From: Treponema sp.
Lineage (GTDB): Bacteria > Spirochaetota > Spirochaetia > Treponematales > Treponemataceae
Assembly: GCA_022510865.1 (NCBI GenBank)
Contig: JAFLSQ010000006.1
Location: forward strand, 1-64,000
Reading direction: 5' to 3'
Length of the DNA: 64,000 bases
Below are positions 8,211 to 17,041 of the stretch, one piece after another. The translations under genes and the position numbers were made by a program. The number at the start of each line of letters is the position of its first letter. The stretch's first letter is position 1. Under the pieces are notes generated by a model. It worked only from the letters and a program-made list of their open reading frames with translations. It was not told the origin of the DNA and ran no database searches.

Positions 8211-9152
8211 ATGCAGACAAAGAATTTTTTTATGACAATGAGCGACGGAATGGACATCGCGGTGAACCGCTGGATGCCTGATTCCGAGGATGAGATAAAG
8301 GCGGTCGTGCAGCTTCATCACGGGCTGACGGAGCACTCAATGCGGTATGACAGGCTCGGCTCAATTCTTGCCGAGAACGGATTTGTGCTGAACGCCTATG
8401 ATATGCGCGGGCACGGGCGCACCGCGGACAATGCCGAGAGGAACAACAAAGGAAAATTCGGGAAGCTGGCAGACAGGAACGGCTTTGACAGGGTTGTGGA
8501 AGACCTTCACGAGATGATTGACTCGCTCAAAAACGAGTACAGCGGAAAGAAAATCGTGCTGCTGGGTCATTCGTTCGGCTCTTTTGTCTCGCAGGGTTAT
8601 ATCGAAAAATACGGCAAGGACATCAGCGGCTGCATTTTGTGCGGAACGGCTGGCCCAAGGCCCGCGCTTGTCTGGGGCGGAAACCAGCTCGCAAAAATCG
8701 TGAGGTTTTTCCGCGGAACGGACGCGGTTGTTCCCGCGCTCGCCAAGCTGACGTTCGGCTCATACAACAAGAGGATTGCCAATCCCATAAGCCCGAACGC
8801 ATGGCTTTCTGCCAGTGACGCGAACGTGCAGATGTACGAGGCTGACCAGTGGTGCGGACGGCCGCTCACGGTGTCATTTTTCTGCGATATGACAGACGGC
8901 CTCAGGCGCATCCACAAGATGAGGAATATCAGGGCAATCCCGAATGAACTGCCGGTTTTCTTCATTTTCGGGAACGAGGACCCTGTTGGAAGCTACGGCA
9001 GGACAATCCGCAGACTTTATGACATCTATCAGGACAAGGGGATGAAAAAAGTCTACATCAAGGAATATGACGGAGACCGCCACGAGATTCTGAACGAGGA
9101 CGACAAGGAGACCGTCGAGGCTGATATTGTCGGCTGGATCTCAAACCTCTAG
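8211..9152 (+). CDS. Alpha/beta hydrolase, monoacylglycerol-lipase-like
   Basis: A serine hydrolase of the lysophospholipase/monoacylglycerol lipase group (Hydrolase_4), probably acting on acylglycerols or lysolipids. The oxyanion region is LHHGLTEHSMRYD, the nucleophile elbow is GHSFGS (about residue 122), and YDGDRHEILNE near the C-terminus supplies the catalytic His. An acidic residue in FGNEDPVGS is well placed to complete the triad. No signal peptide is visible, so it should be cytoplasmic. The 313-residue length is typical. AGGAG lies about 8 bases before the ATG. It is divergent from the methyltransferase gene. Confidence 0.88.
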   Translation: MQTKNFFMTMSDGMDIAVNRWMPDSEDEIKAVVQLHHGLTEHSMRYDRLGSILAENGFVLNAYDMRGHGRTADNAERNNKGKFGKLADRNGFDRVVEDLHEMIDSLKNEYSGKKIVLLGHSFGSFVSQGYIEKYGKDISGCILCGTAGPRPALVWGGNQLAKIVRFFRGTDAVVPALAKLTFGSYNKRIANPISPNAWLSASDANVQMYEADQWCGRPLTVSFFCDMTDGLRRIHKMRNIRAIPNELPVFFIFGNEDPVGSYGRTIRRLYDIYQDKGMKKVYIKEYDGDRHEILNEDDKETVEADIVGWISNL

Positions 9153-9161
9153 CCTGTGGTA

Positions 9162-9191
9162 TTGACCAGAGACTGCGATTAGGAATATTAT
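9162..9191 (+). promoter_or_regulatory. Promoter abutting the pcnB-like start codon
   Basis: TTGACC and TATTAT are separated by 18 bases. The -10 ends 9 bases before the GTG start, predicting a 5' leader of only about 3 bases and no Shine-Dalgarno. Confidence 0.55.
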
Positions 9192-9200
9192 TGGTTCATT

Positions 9201-10307
9201 GTGTTAGTTAGATATGGCACAGACGGAAGCGGCAGGCTGATTAAAAAGGCCGTTGTTTACACCAAATCTGAGCACTCAATATCATTAACGGACATAGACC
9301 CGGACGCGCTGCAAATCATCAGCCGGCTCAAAGATGCCGGATACACCGCATACATTGTCGGCGGGGCAGTCCGTGATCTGATAGTCGGGAACAAGCCCAA
9401 GGACTTTGATATTGTCACAGATGCCACACCGTCACGCATTAAAAGGATTTTCAGGAATTCGCGCATAATCGGAAGGAGGTTCCGCCTTGTCCACGTCGTA
9501 TTCGGCCCGAAAATCTTTGAGGTGAGCACGTTCCGCTCAATCTCGGAGGGCACGGTAGGCAACGAATTCGGCTCAATCGAGGAGGACGTGCAGCGCAGGG
9601 ACTTCACGATGAACGCCCTTTACTACGACCCGGGCCAGCAGCAGGTGATTGATTATGTCGGCGGAATGCGGGACATCAGAAAGCACATGCTCCGCCCTGT
9701 AATCGCGATGGACAGGATTTTTGTGGAGGACCCGGTGAGGATGCTCCGCGCCATAAAATATTCTGCGACAACACACGCAAGGATGCCGCACTCGCTGCGC
9801 CATAAAATCAGGGCGTCCGCGTCACTGCTGTCGCAAATCTCACCGTCACGGCTCACCGAGGAGCTTCTGAAAATCGTGAACAGCCCCTATGCATACGAGA
9901 TTGTGTGCGAGGCGATGGACACAGACCTTTTCATGTACCTGCAGCCCGCCGCCACCGGCATGATTTACGATGACAAGGACTTTGAGAGAGATTACATGGA
10001 CAGCATGAGGGAGCTTGGCGAGCTGAACAAAAAAACTCCTGATGTAAGGCTCGGCAGGAAACTCGTCTATTTTATCCGCGATTTCACAAAAAACCTCACG
10101 GACTGGGAGAAAGAGATTAAGGGAAAGACCGCGTTCACAGAGCTTTACGGAAGGACATGGGCGGAATGCAGGAATTTCGTGCTGCCGATGAACCCCGTCA
10201 GAAAAGAGCTGGAATTCGCGGTGAGATCCGTGCTGATGTCGCTTGGCGTGAAATCAAACCAGAAAATGAGCGCGAAGCCGAAGCCGCAGAGAAAAAATCA
10301 GGGCTAG
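9201..10307 (+). CDS. pcnB: Class II nucleotidyltransferase, PcnB/CCA-adding type
   Basis: A class II polymerase-beta-fold nucleotidyltransferase that either polyadenylates RNA or adds CCA (or part of it) to tRNA 3' ends. The head domain has VGGAVRDL at about residue 53 with the DxD pair in PKDFDIVTDATP. RRDFTMNALYYD and DPVRMLRAIKYSA follow, as in PcnB/Cca. There is no HD domain. The 368 residues fit a PcnB-type protein, and the basic tail (KPKPQRKNQG) is RNA-friendly. The start is GTG. A second homologue with an HD domain (51363) is the better candidate for full CCA addition. Its stop shares a CTAG with the convergent gene. Confidence 0.82.
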   Translation: MLVRYGTDGSGRLIKKAVVYTKSEHSISLTDIDPDALQIISRLKDAGYTAYIVGGAVRDLIVGNKPKDFDIVTDATPSRIKRIFRNSRIIGRRFRLVHVVFGPKIFEVSTFRSISEGTVGNEFGSIEEDVQRRDFTMNALYYDPGQQQVIDYVGGMRDIRKHMLRPVIAMDRIFVEDPVRMLRAIKYSATTHARMPHSLRHKIRASASLLSQISPSRLTEELLKIVNSPYAYEIVCEAMDTDLFMYLQPAATGMIYDDKDFERDYMDSMRELGELNKKTPDVRLGRKLVYFIRDFTKNLTDWEKEIKGKTAFTELYGRTWAECRNFVLPMNPVRKELEFAVRSVLMSLGVKSNQKMSAKPKPQRKNQG

Positions 10308-11179
10308 TTTTTTGTAATCTTGTCGATTATTATGCTCACTTCCTCAATCAGAATGCCCGTGAAAGATTCGATTTTATCGATGATGTACTGCTGAAGACGG
10401 TAAACCTTGCCGGTAAGCTGCGTTCCGAACGGAACATCAATCGTGACTACAAGGCGGTAGCCCCTTGCATCGGTTTTTATGGCAATCTTTTTTATGCGCA
10501 CCTCGGGGTCGCACTCGCTGACGCAGTGCATGACCATCTGCGTGAGGGCGGCCTCGGAAATCTCCACGCGGCCTTTTTTTGAGAATTCCGGCTGCACAAC
10601 GGATTTCTCAATCATCTTGCCGGACGCGCCTTTTTTTCCCGCGAAACGCCTCTGCTTGCTGAAAAAATCGCGCATTGACGCGGAGAAAATCTGCGGATAT
10701 TTCTTCTTCACCTCGATTGACGGGACTGGAATCACGTGCTTGCCCTCGACGTGGCGGGATTTCACCGCCTTCTCAATCTCCTCTTTTGTTGCGATGTCCT
10801 CAATCCGGATGATTTTCTGCGGTTGCGGCAGCTGAAGCCTCATCGCGATTTTTGAGACCATTTTCTCTGATGTCCCGAGCAGCAGGATTTTCCTGATGTG
10901 CGTTTTTCTTAAGACCCTTGCCACAGAATCACGGTGATCCTTGTCATCAAAAAGCGCGACGCGGACCGCGCCCATGTAGGTTTTCTCGCGCTTCGCGGAG
11001 CGGCCCGCGACAATCTTGTCGTCCTGAATCAGAAGTCCGTCATCGATAATCGCATGAATGCCGTGCTCCTCCGCAAGCAGTTTTGAGCGGAATGATTTGC
11101 CGGTCCCGCTTTCTCCGACAAGAGCGTAGACCTGCACAGGCTTGAACAGAAATTTTATGGAATCAAGGGTTTTGCTCAT
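10304..11179 (-). CDS. P-loop NTPase fused to an Asp23/Gls24-like domain
   Basis: I recognise the parts but not a characterised whole. Residues 18-150 form a P-loop domain with Walker A GESGTGKS (22-29) and no nucleotidyl-transfer motif that I can identify. Residues 150-195 are a basic linker. Residues 195-291 resemble the Asp23/Gls24 (alkaline-shock/envelope-stress) fold; the end, IDKIESFTGILIEEVSIII, matches that family's hallmark V..MTGL.V..VNV pattern. The protein is cytoplasmic by appearance. It lies 7 bases after the RluA-type gene and is probably co-transcribed. Its stop overlaps the pcnB stop in a shared CTAG. Function is unknown; an ATP-dependent regulator is only a guess. Confidence 0.72.
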   Translation of the reverse strand: MSKTLDSIKFLFKPVQVYALVGESGTGKSFRSKLLAEEHGIHAIIDDGLLIQDDKIVAGRSAKREKTYMGAVRVALFDDKDHRDSVARVLRKTHIRKILLLGTSEKMVSKIAMRLQLPQPQKIIRIEDIATKEEIEKAVKSRHVEGKHVIPVPSIEVKKKYPQIFSASMRDFFSKQRRFAGKKGASGKMIEKSVVQPEFSKKGRVEISEAALTQMVMHCVSECDPEVRIKKIAIKTDARGYRLVVTIDVPFGTQLTGKVYRLQQYIIDKIESFTGILIEEVSIIIDKITKN

Positions 11180-11186
11180 CCGCCCA

Positions 11187-12227
11187 TTATAACCCTATTT
11201 TTTTAATATCACAATATTTTATTATGTCAAAAAATTCAGCGTCAGCATCAAGCGACAAAAAAGGCGGAAAGCCCGCGGGATTATCGGAGAATTCCTCGGG
11301 CAGAGCAAGCGAGGTCGCGGCAAGATAAAAATCCCGGGCATGACCGGAGGGAAGCGGGGGAGAGCCATACGCCGTGTCCCCAAGAAGAGGATACCCGTGC
11401 GAGGCGCATTGCGCGCGGATCTGGTGCTTTCTTCCCGTCTGGATTGAGACCTCCGCCAAAGTCACATCCATGCCGTCATGCTGCCCGTAACCTTCCGGGC
11501 TAGCGGATGTCAAAGCGATTTTCCATGCCGCGCCCGGCCTCTCATTCCTGCATTCCACGGTGTGAAATCCATCTCCGCTGGAATTATCGCAGAGAATATA
11601 ATCCTTCCATTTTTTTTCTTTCGGAAGATGGCCCAGAATCACGGCATGATAAGTTTTCTTTACAGAGCGGGTTCTGACGCGCTCGCTGAACCATCTGGCT
11701 CCGGCAAGGCTTTTTGAGAAGACAATCAGTCCGCTGGTTTTTCTGTCCAGCCTGTGGAGCGGCCCCGGAGAAAAAGAGACTGAGCGTGAGAGCGCGCCCG
11801 AATCAGAAAGATATTCCCGAACCATCACGTCCAAAGCGGATTTTCCTGCCCGGCCGCCTGAGTGCACTGGAACATCATAGGGCTTGTTCAGGACAAGAAA
11901 ATTGTCGTTCTCAAAAACAATGTTGAGGCTGCGCGACTCCGCTGATTTCTCCGGCCCGGCTGCGCAGGAAAAAGAGTCTTTCTCGGATGGACGCGGCTTA
12001 TCCGCCGAACCGGGGGAAAAATCGAGCAAGAAAGAGGGCAGGGAAATCACATCGCCGGAGGAAATCCTTAGATTCGCGGCGGCTCTCTTCCCGTTCACGC
12101 GCAGCAATCCTTTTCTGAGGCACTTGTAAATCTCTGAGAGCGGGACGCGCTCCGCGAGCGAGCGGGCAATCTTGTCAAGGCGGCGGCCGCCGTCATCATC
12201 ACCCGCCGTAAAATCAAGGAAATCCAT
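11187..12227 (-). CDS. RluA-family 23S rRNA pseudouridine synthase with S4 domain
   Basis: It isomerises uridine to pseudouridine in rRNA (RluC/RluD group). Residues 14-70 form an S4 RNA-binding domain (RRLDKIARSL..., LLRVNGKRA). A low-complexity Ser/Pro-rich insert covers about 70-100. The catalytic domain has NKPYDVPVHSGG near 114 and the active-site motif HRLDRKTSG, with the catalytic Asp at 161. I start at MDFLDFTAG (12227), preceded by AAGG. The longer ORF-track start covers the divergent promoter region. The target uridine cannot be assigned from sequence. Confidence 0.9.
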   Translation of the reverse strand: MDFLDFTAGDDDGGRRLDKIARSLAERVPLSEIYKCLRKGLLRVNGKRAAANLRISSGDVISLPSFLLDFSPGSADKPRPSEKDSFSCAAGPEKSAESRSLNIVFENDNFLVLNKPYDVPVHSGGRAGKSALDVMVREYLSDSGALSRSVSFSPGPLHRLDRKTSGLIVFSKSLAGARWFSERVRTRSVKKTYHAVILGHLPKEKKWKDYILCDNSSGDGFHTVECRNERPGAAWKIALTSASPEGYGQHDGMDVTLAEVSIQTGRKHQIRAQCASHGYPLLGDTAYGSPPLPSGHARDFYLAATSLALPEEFSDNPAGFPPFLSLDADAEFFDIIKYCDIKKIGL

Positions 12228-12303
12228 CGCCTTATAATAATTAAAATGAGAGAATGCTACTAGTAAATTTCGTCTTTTAGTGTTAAAATTACCGGGATTT
12301 TTT

Positions 12304-12795
12304 ATGAACACGATTTTGCCAACTTTCAGAGAACAAATGCACCTGTTTTTCAGGAATCAGGTTCTTCTCTCATGTATTTTCAGCTGGTTCGGGGCGCAGT
12401 TTCTTAAAACAGCGATAAACCTCATTTACGGCAGGATTCATTCTCTTGGCGAGCTTTTTGAGATGATGATATGGCGCACCGGAGGAATGCCGTCCAGCCA
12501 CTCCGCGCTTGTGACATCTTTGTGCACTACAATCGGATTCAAGGACGGCATCCATTCTGATATTTTCATCCTGTCGCTGTGCTTTTTCCTCGTCGTGATA
12601 AGGGATGCCTTCGGAGTCCGCAGGTCAAGCGGAATCCAGACAAAAAAGCTCAACGAGATTGGCAGGGAACTGGACGAGAAAAAAATTCTTGACCACTACG
12701 AGACTATGAAAGAGGTGAACGGGCACACGCCGATGGAAGTGCTCTGCGGATGCATTCTGGGATTTTTCATCGCCCTGGCGTTCTCGCTTCTGTGA
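12304..12795 (+). CDS. Divergent PAP2-family (DUF212) membrane protein
   Basis: A member of the DUF212/YuiD family, a group related to acid phosphatase/vanadium haloperoxidase proteins. The hallmark GGMPSSHSALVTSL is present at about residue 60, followed by FGVRRSSGIQTKKLNE and HTPMEVLCGCILG. The substrate is unproven; a lipid phosphate is plausible. About four membrane segments are visible. The start at 12304 (MNTILPTF) gives 163 residues, the usual size. It ends 4 bases before the next membrane-protein gene and so may lead the Rnf-like operon. Confidence 0.85.
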   Translation: MNTILPTFREQMHLFFRNQVLLSCIFSWFGAQFLKTAINLIYGRIHSLGELFEMMIWRTGGMPSSHSALVTSLCTTIGFKDGIHSDIFILSLCFFLVVIRDAFGVRRSSGIQTKKLNEIGRELDEKKILDHYETMKEVNGHTPMEVLCGCILGFFIALAFSLL

Positions 12796-12799
12796 TATT

Positions 12800-14176
12800 A
12801 TGAGAAGATATTTAAAAATTGCCGCGCCGGTCATAACTCTGCTGTCTCTTGCAATAATATTCGCGCTGAGGACGTTGCCGGCGGGCAAATTATGGAAAGA
12901 ATACGCTGTGATTTACGTTCCGTCAGACTCATCCGACGCTGACGCGATGCAGGCCATCTCTGATGCCGGGATAAACGGGGCGGTGTCGCTTTCCGGGCAG
13001 TTCCTGCCATCAAACCTGACGCAGAATTCAATCGAATACTCAATTTATAAAATCCGTGCGGATTCCCCGGCTTCGGACTACATTCAGAAACGCGCGGCCT
13101 ATTTTTTTGACCGCACGCGCAATTACAGGCTTTATTACATTCCGTCCGCGGAAAAATCAAAAATCCCGGACGCACTCTCGAATCTGTCCGCGCGCTCAAT
13201 CGCCGGCGGAGCCGATATATCGGCATCCTATCCGTGGATTCTGCCGCTGATATCCGCACTGCTTGTGATTGTCCTCGCTTTTTTCTCAAAGAACAGGATG
13301 ATTTTCCTTGCCTCCGCGCTCATTCCGGTCGCGAACCTTTTCTGCAATCCGTTTTACCAGATGGCGGAGGCAACCTGCCTTATTCTGCTCTGCCTTTTTT
13401 TCATCTCCAACGTGTGGCGCAGGAAAGGCGCGGGCAAGTATCTTCTCGGAAACCATTCAGTGCCCGCAATGATTATCGTTGCCGTGCTCTGCGCGTTCAC
13501 CTGCGCTCCAAAATCAGGGGCAATGCTGATTGTCGCCCTTTTTGGCACAGCCTGCGGCCTGCTCTCAATCTACGAGGCGGAGCGATTCTTCGAGTCAAAA
13601 TCATCGTTCGTTCCGGTGTATATCCGGCCGGCAAAAAAAATCCCCGTATCGGGCAAAAACGCCGCCACCACGACGGGAACTGCCGCCGCTTCCGCGCTGA
13701 TAATTCTCGCCGTGATTCTGATTTCATCGCTCGGAACAAAAGGCGCGAAATCATCATCAAGGATTTTCCTGCCCGCCAACGCACACGCGGACGAGTCGCT
13801 CGGTCAGCTGGAGGATTTTTACCGCTGGACGTGGGATTTCCGGACTGCGCCCTACCGCTCGCTGAACAAAGCCCAGGATGACTTTTTTGTGGAATTCCCA
13901 AGGTTCACCGAAAACAACGGGACAATCGCACAGACGAACGTCATAATGTCCTATGACCAGAATTTCCGGGATTCAGCATACGACGGCATAGATGACTTCG
14001 GCTTTGAGTCAATAGAGAAAGTGCTGAAATCAGAAGGGAAGGATTTCAAGGGCGGATATTCGGTCACAAATTCATACCCAGTCGGTCTGCTCGGCGTAAT
14101 TATGAGCCTGATTTGCGTTTTTGTATTACTTTTTCTTTATGTTTCCACTATTATTAGGAAAGGGATAAAAAAATGA
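12800..14176 (+). CDS. Unknown polytopic membrane protein preceding rnfC
   Basis: I do not recognise this family. About eight hydrophobic segments are visible: near residues 7-24, 145-165, 168-186, 190-207, 222-238, 240-258, 292-312 and 432-454. Two large soluble parts, 30-140 and 315-425, probably lie on the same side. The second contains FYRWTWDFRTAPYRSLN and acidic stretches. No cofactor motif, CxxC or histidine cluster is evident. It starts 5 bases after the DUF212 gene, and its stop overlaps the rnfC start (ATGA). It is therefore translationally coupled to the Rnf-like set and is a candidate extra subunit or assembly factor. Confidence 0.7.
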   Translation: MRRYLKIAAPVITLLSLAIIFALRTLPAGKLWKEYAVIYVPSDSSDADAMQAISDAGINGAVSLSGQFLPSNLTQNSIEYSIYKIRADSPASDYIQKRAAYFFDRTRNYRLYYIPSAEKSKIPDALSNLSARSIAGGADISASYPWILPLISALLVIVLAFFSKNRMIFLASALIPVANLFCNPFYQMAEATCLILLCLFFISNVWRRKGAGKYLLGNHSVPAMIIVAVLCAFTCAPKSGAMLIVALFGTACGLLSIYEAERFFESKSSFVPVYIRPAKKIPVSGKNAATTTGTAAASALIILAVILISSLGTKGAKSSSRIFLPANAHADESLGQLEDFYRWTWDFRTAPYRSLNKAQDDFFVEFPRFTENNGTIAQTNVIMSYDQNFRDSAYDGIDDFGFESIEKVLKSEGKDFKGGYSVTNSYPVGLLGVIMSLICVFVLLFLYVSTIIRKGIKK

Positions 14177-15492
14177 GCATGAGCATTCCGGCAGTATCTT
14201 CTGCACTCAAAAACTATTCTTCCTCGCAGAATTCTTTCATCTCAAAATTCGTGACGATTCCGCTTGCGCAGGAATACGGACGCTCATACCGCGCGCTTGT
14301 GAAGGCGGGGGACAGAGTTCAGGAGGGCGACAGGATTGCGGTCTGCAACACCGGCGGACACTCCACATACATTCACGCATCTGTTCCCGGCGAGGTCACA
14401 GAAATCTGCTCGTGCATCCTTCAGAACGGAAGGCAGGAATTCGCAATCAGAATAAAATTCGGGGGAAGCTTCAAATATCTGGGGAAAATCGCGGAGGAGG
14501 CGAGCGCAGATTCTCTAAGCCCGCTTTCTGTCACCGAATCTCTTTTTGATAAGGGCGTGGTCAACACGTTCACGTCAAGCCATCCCGAGAGCCTTGGCCT
14601 GCAAATCAGAATGATTAAAAGCTGCCGGTGCATTGTAGTCAGAATGTTCGATGAGGATCCGTACTGCATGACCGACTCGCTTGTGACAAAATTTTATTTT
14701 GAGAGAATCGTGAGCGCGGCAAAAGTGATTGCAAGGACTCTGAATGCAGGAATGATTCTTCTTGCCATAGACCAGAAAATGCAGGACAAACCGCTCGCGA
14801 AGTCTTTTGAGAGCGACACGGTGCGGCTCCTTGAGATGAACATAAGCCGATATCCGTGCGGCACTCCGGGCGAGATGATTGCGGCTCTTGCCAAAAGCGG
14901 CCCGAAAAAATCGCAGGATATAACGCTTTGCGCGCAGGATTTGTTCATAGACGCATCGTCCATGCTGGAAGTCTACAACGCCGTCCTGCTCGACACGCCC
15001 GCAATCTCGCGGAACGTGCATTTCTCGGGGAACTGCCTCTGGTCATCCTGCATTCTGAATGTAAAAGTCGGCACCCCGATCAAAGATATTGTCGCGCAGC
15101 TTGGAGGATTCGCAAAGCCGCCCGCGCTTGTGATTGTGAACGGGGAGCTGTGCGGCTCATCGGCGCAGAATCTTGAGCAGCCGGTAACAAAGGACATAAA
15201 ATCCGTGAGGTTCGTCTCATCAAGGAAATTCACGGACGAGCAGATTTATTCCTGCGTGAGCTGCGGGCACTGCCGCCACATCTGCCCGGCACGAATATCG
15301 CCGGATCTGATTTACAGCGCCGTGCTCGGGGAGACCGCCCTTGACGAGACGCTGGAGAAATCGGTGATGATATGCAGCTCGTGCGGACTTTGCAGCACTG
15401 TCTGCCAGGCAAGGCTTCCGCTGTCGCACACAATCACCGTGCTGAGAGAGAATATTCAGAGCAATTCCGCGCAATGGAGCATACAGGACTGA
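14173..15492 (+). CDS. rnfC: RnfC-like iron-sulfur subunit lacking the FMN/NADH loop
   Basis: RnfC is the peripheral, NADH-oxidising subunit of Rnf. This 439-residue protein keeps the N-terminal barrel-like domain (FVTIPLAQEYGR, VKAGDRVQEGD), the middle fold (ISRYPCGTPGEMI, VGTPIKDIVAQLGG) and two C-terminal cluster motifs: CVSCGHCRHICP near 359-370 and CSSCGLCSTVCQ near 400-411. Where RnfC normally has GLGGAxFPT, this one reads NTFTSSHPE. The usual ECEPY is DEDPY, and GGPxMG is NGELCG. By eye, then, FMN and NADH binding appear lost while two [4Fe-4S] sites remain. The start overlaps the preceding stop. The Rnf assignment is sure; the activity is doubtful. Confidence 0.85.
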   Translation: MSMSIPAVSSALKNYSSSQNSFISKFVTIPLAQEYGRSYRALVKAGDRVQEGDRIAVCNTGGHSTYIHASVPGEVTEICSCILQNGRQEFAIRIKFGGSFKYLGKIAEEASADSLSPLSVTESLFDKGVVNTFTSSHPESLGLQIRMIKSCRCIVVRMFDEDPYCMTDSLVTKFYFERIVSAAKVIARTLNAGMILLAIDQKMQDKPLAKSFESDTVRLLEMNISRYPCGTPGEMIAALAKSGPKKSQDITLCAQDLFIDASSMLEVYNAVLLDTPAISRNVHFSGNCLWSSCILNVKVGTPIKDIVAQLGGFAKPPALVIVNGELCGSSAQNLEQPVTKDIKSVRFVSSRKFTDEQIYSCVSCGHCRHICPARISPDLIYSAVLGETALDETLEKSVMICSSCGLCSTVCQARLPLSHTITVLRENIQSNSAQWSIQD

Positions 15493-15494
15493 AA

Positions 15495-16574
15495 ATGAGC
15501 AAGAGAGAATTTGACGACTATAAAATCAAGGAGAGGCAGCTGGCGGTCAGTCCGTTCATATACAGCGCGCCGTCAATATCATCCATATCAATCAGGTTCA
15601 TTGTGCTCCTGTCGCTGCAGGTCCTTATGCTTGCGCTCACAGGCTCGTACAAATCGCTGATAATTGTGCTGTGCTCGCTGGCAGGCTCGCTTGCGGCCGC
15701 CGCGCTCAGCTATTTTATCCGCAGATACGAGCGTTACCAGATTATGAGCATCGCGATTCAGGGGCTGATAATCGGCCTTCTGATTCCGGAGGGATATCCG
15801 CCGGTCCCGGTTTTCTTCATCTCTTTTCTGACGCTTTTTTTCTCGCGGATGCTTGTCTTCAAGGGCGTGAGCACATGGCTGAACATGAGCGCGTTCGCGG
15901 GGATTGTCGCGTGGATAATCGGGCGTAGCTATTTTCCGCCGTTCCTCGTGAATTCCGAGATTGCGGCGCTCGGGAACAGCTCGGTGTATCTTCTGCAGAA
16001 CGGGATATTCCCCATCCATCACTTTGACAACGCGGTGACATCGTTTCTGAATTCCACGGTTTTCTCGGTTTTCCGCGTCACAGTTCCGGAGGGATTTGTG
16101 AGCCTTCTCTGGGATTCCAGAAGCGCGATTCCGGCGTTCCGCTTCACGCTCCTGACGATTGTCTCGTCAATCATAGTTTTCTCGGACAACACGTTCTCCG
16201 GAATAATCCCGTCGGTTTTCCTCCTGACCTACACGCTGCTTGTCAGGCTGTTCGCCCCGATGTTCTTCGGCGGGCTGATAAATCAGGGGGATGTGATTCT
16301 CGCGCTCTCATCAAGCGGAATTCTTTTCTGCACGGTTTTTATGATACAGTGCTTCGGGACAGTTCCTGTGACGGTATCCGGGAAGGTAATCTCCGCGCTC
16401 TGCATGGGAGTCTGCGCGTTCCTCATCATAGGCTGCGGCACATCTCCAATCGGGATGATGTACACAATCCTCATAAACAACGTAATCACGCTGTTCATCC
16501 GCTCGGCAGAGGAGCAGAAAAATCGCTCTGACATATCCAAAGTCGTGTCAAATGCATCAGGAGCAGGAATATGA
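15495..16574 (+). CDS. rnfD: RnfD-like membrane subunit without the flavinylation motif
   Basis: RnfD/NqrB is the large membrane subunit that normally carries FMN bound covalently to a Thr in an S-[GSQ]-A-T motif. Here 359 residues with about nine or ten membrane segments fit the family, as do the early LAVSPFIYSAPSI and the late TSPIGMMYTILINNVITLFI. The region that should read D-A-[VI]-[ST]-[GS]-A-T is DNAVTSFLNST (about 177-187), so the flavin-accepting Thr seems replaced. I start at MSKREFDDYKI (15495), 2 bases after the rnfC stop. The longer ORF-track version overlaps rnfC. Confidence 0.82.
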   Translation: MSKREFDDYKIKERQLAVSPFIYSAPSISSISIRFIVLLSLQVLMLALTGSYKSLIIVLCSLAGSLAAAALSYFIRRYERYQIMSIAIQGLIIGLLIPEGYPPVPVFFISFLTLFFSRMLVFKGVSTWLNMSAFAGIVAWIIGRSYFPPFLVNSEIAALGNSSVYLLQNGIFPIHHFDNAVTSFLNSTVFSVFRVTVPEGFVSLLWDSRSAIPAFRFTLLTIVSSIIVFSDNTFSGIIPSVFLLTYTLLVRLFAPMFFGGLINQGDVILALSSSGILFCTVFMIQCFGTVPVTVSGKVISALCMGVCAFLIIGCGTSPIGMMYTILINNVITLFIRSAEEQKNRSDISKVVSNASGAGI

Positions 16575-17032
16575 GAGAGCCAATCTCATACAAGAAATTT
16601 TTCATGAATTACGGGATTTTTGTCGGGATTCTTGCGGTCCTGATGGGGCTTCTGGTCTATGTCACAAAAATCACGCAGAGAAGCTGGTCAAAGAACCTGA
16701 GGAAGAGCGTGGAGCTTGTGCTTGACGAGGCCGAGCCGAGCACCTGGTTTGTCACGAACGAGCTTAGAATCAGCAATGCGTTCACGCTGAGCGCAGCCTG
16801 CTACGAGGCGCGCAACAAAAAGGACGGACAGATTTACAAGGCTGTGATTATCAGCACGCAGACAATTTACGGGCCGGTTCCGTCCGTCTTCACGGTTGAC
16901 AAGGACGGTCAGGCAAGGTTCATGGGCTACAGCAATGTGCACGGCCGCGTCCAGAATCAGCTGATGAGCGACACATCGAACAAGAGAATCCAGTACTGGA
17001 CAAAAAAAATCCCGTACATCATCGGGAGCTAG
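16571..17032 (+). CDS. rnfG: Short RnfG-like subunit lacking the C-terminal SGAT motif
   Basis: RnfG/NqrC has one membrane anchor and an FMN-binding domain that ends in an S/T-G-A-T flavin attachment site. This version has the anchor (about residues 12-32) and part of the domain (IYGPVPSVFTVDKDGQARF, then YSNVHGRVQNQL). At 153 residues it stops where the flavinylation motif should follow; the usual length is about 190-210. No D/S-G-A-T sequence is present. It overlaps the rnfD stop (ATGA). Identity rests on position in the operon plus topology and the weak domain match. Confidence 0.72.
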   Translation: MREPISYKKFFMNYGIFVGILAVLMGLLVYVTKITQRSWSKNLRKSVELVLDEAEPSTWFVTNELRISNAFTLSAACYEARNKKDGQIYKAVIISTQTIYGPVPSVFTVDKDGQARFMGYSNVHGRVQNQLMSDTSNKRIQYWTKKIPYIIGS

Positions 17033-17041
17033 GAGGGCAAA

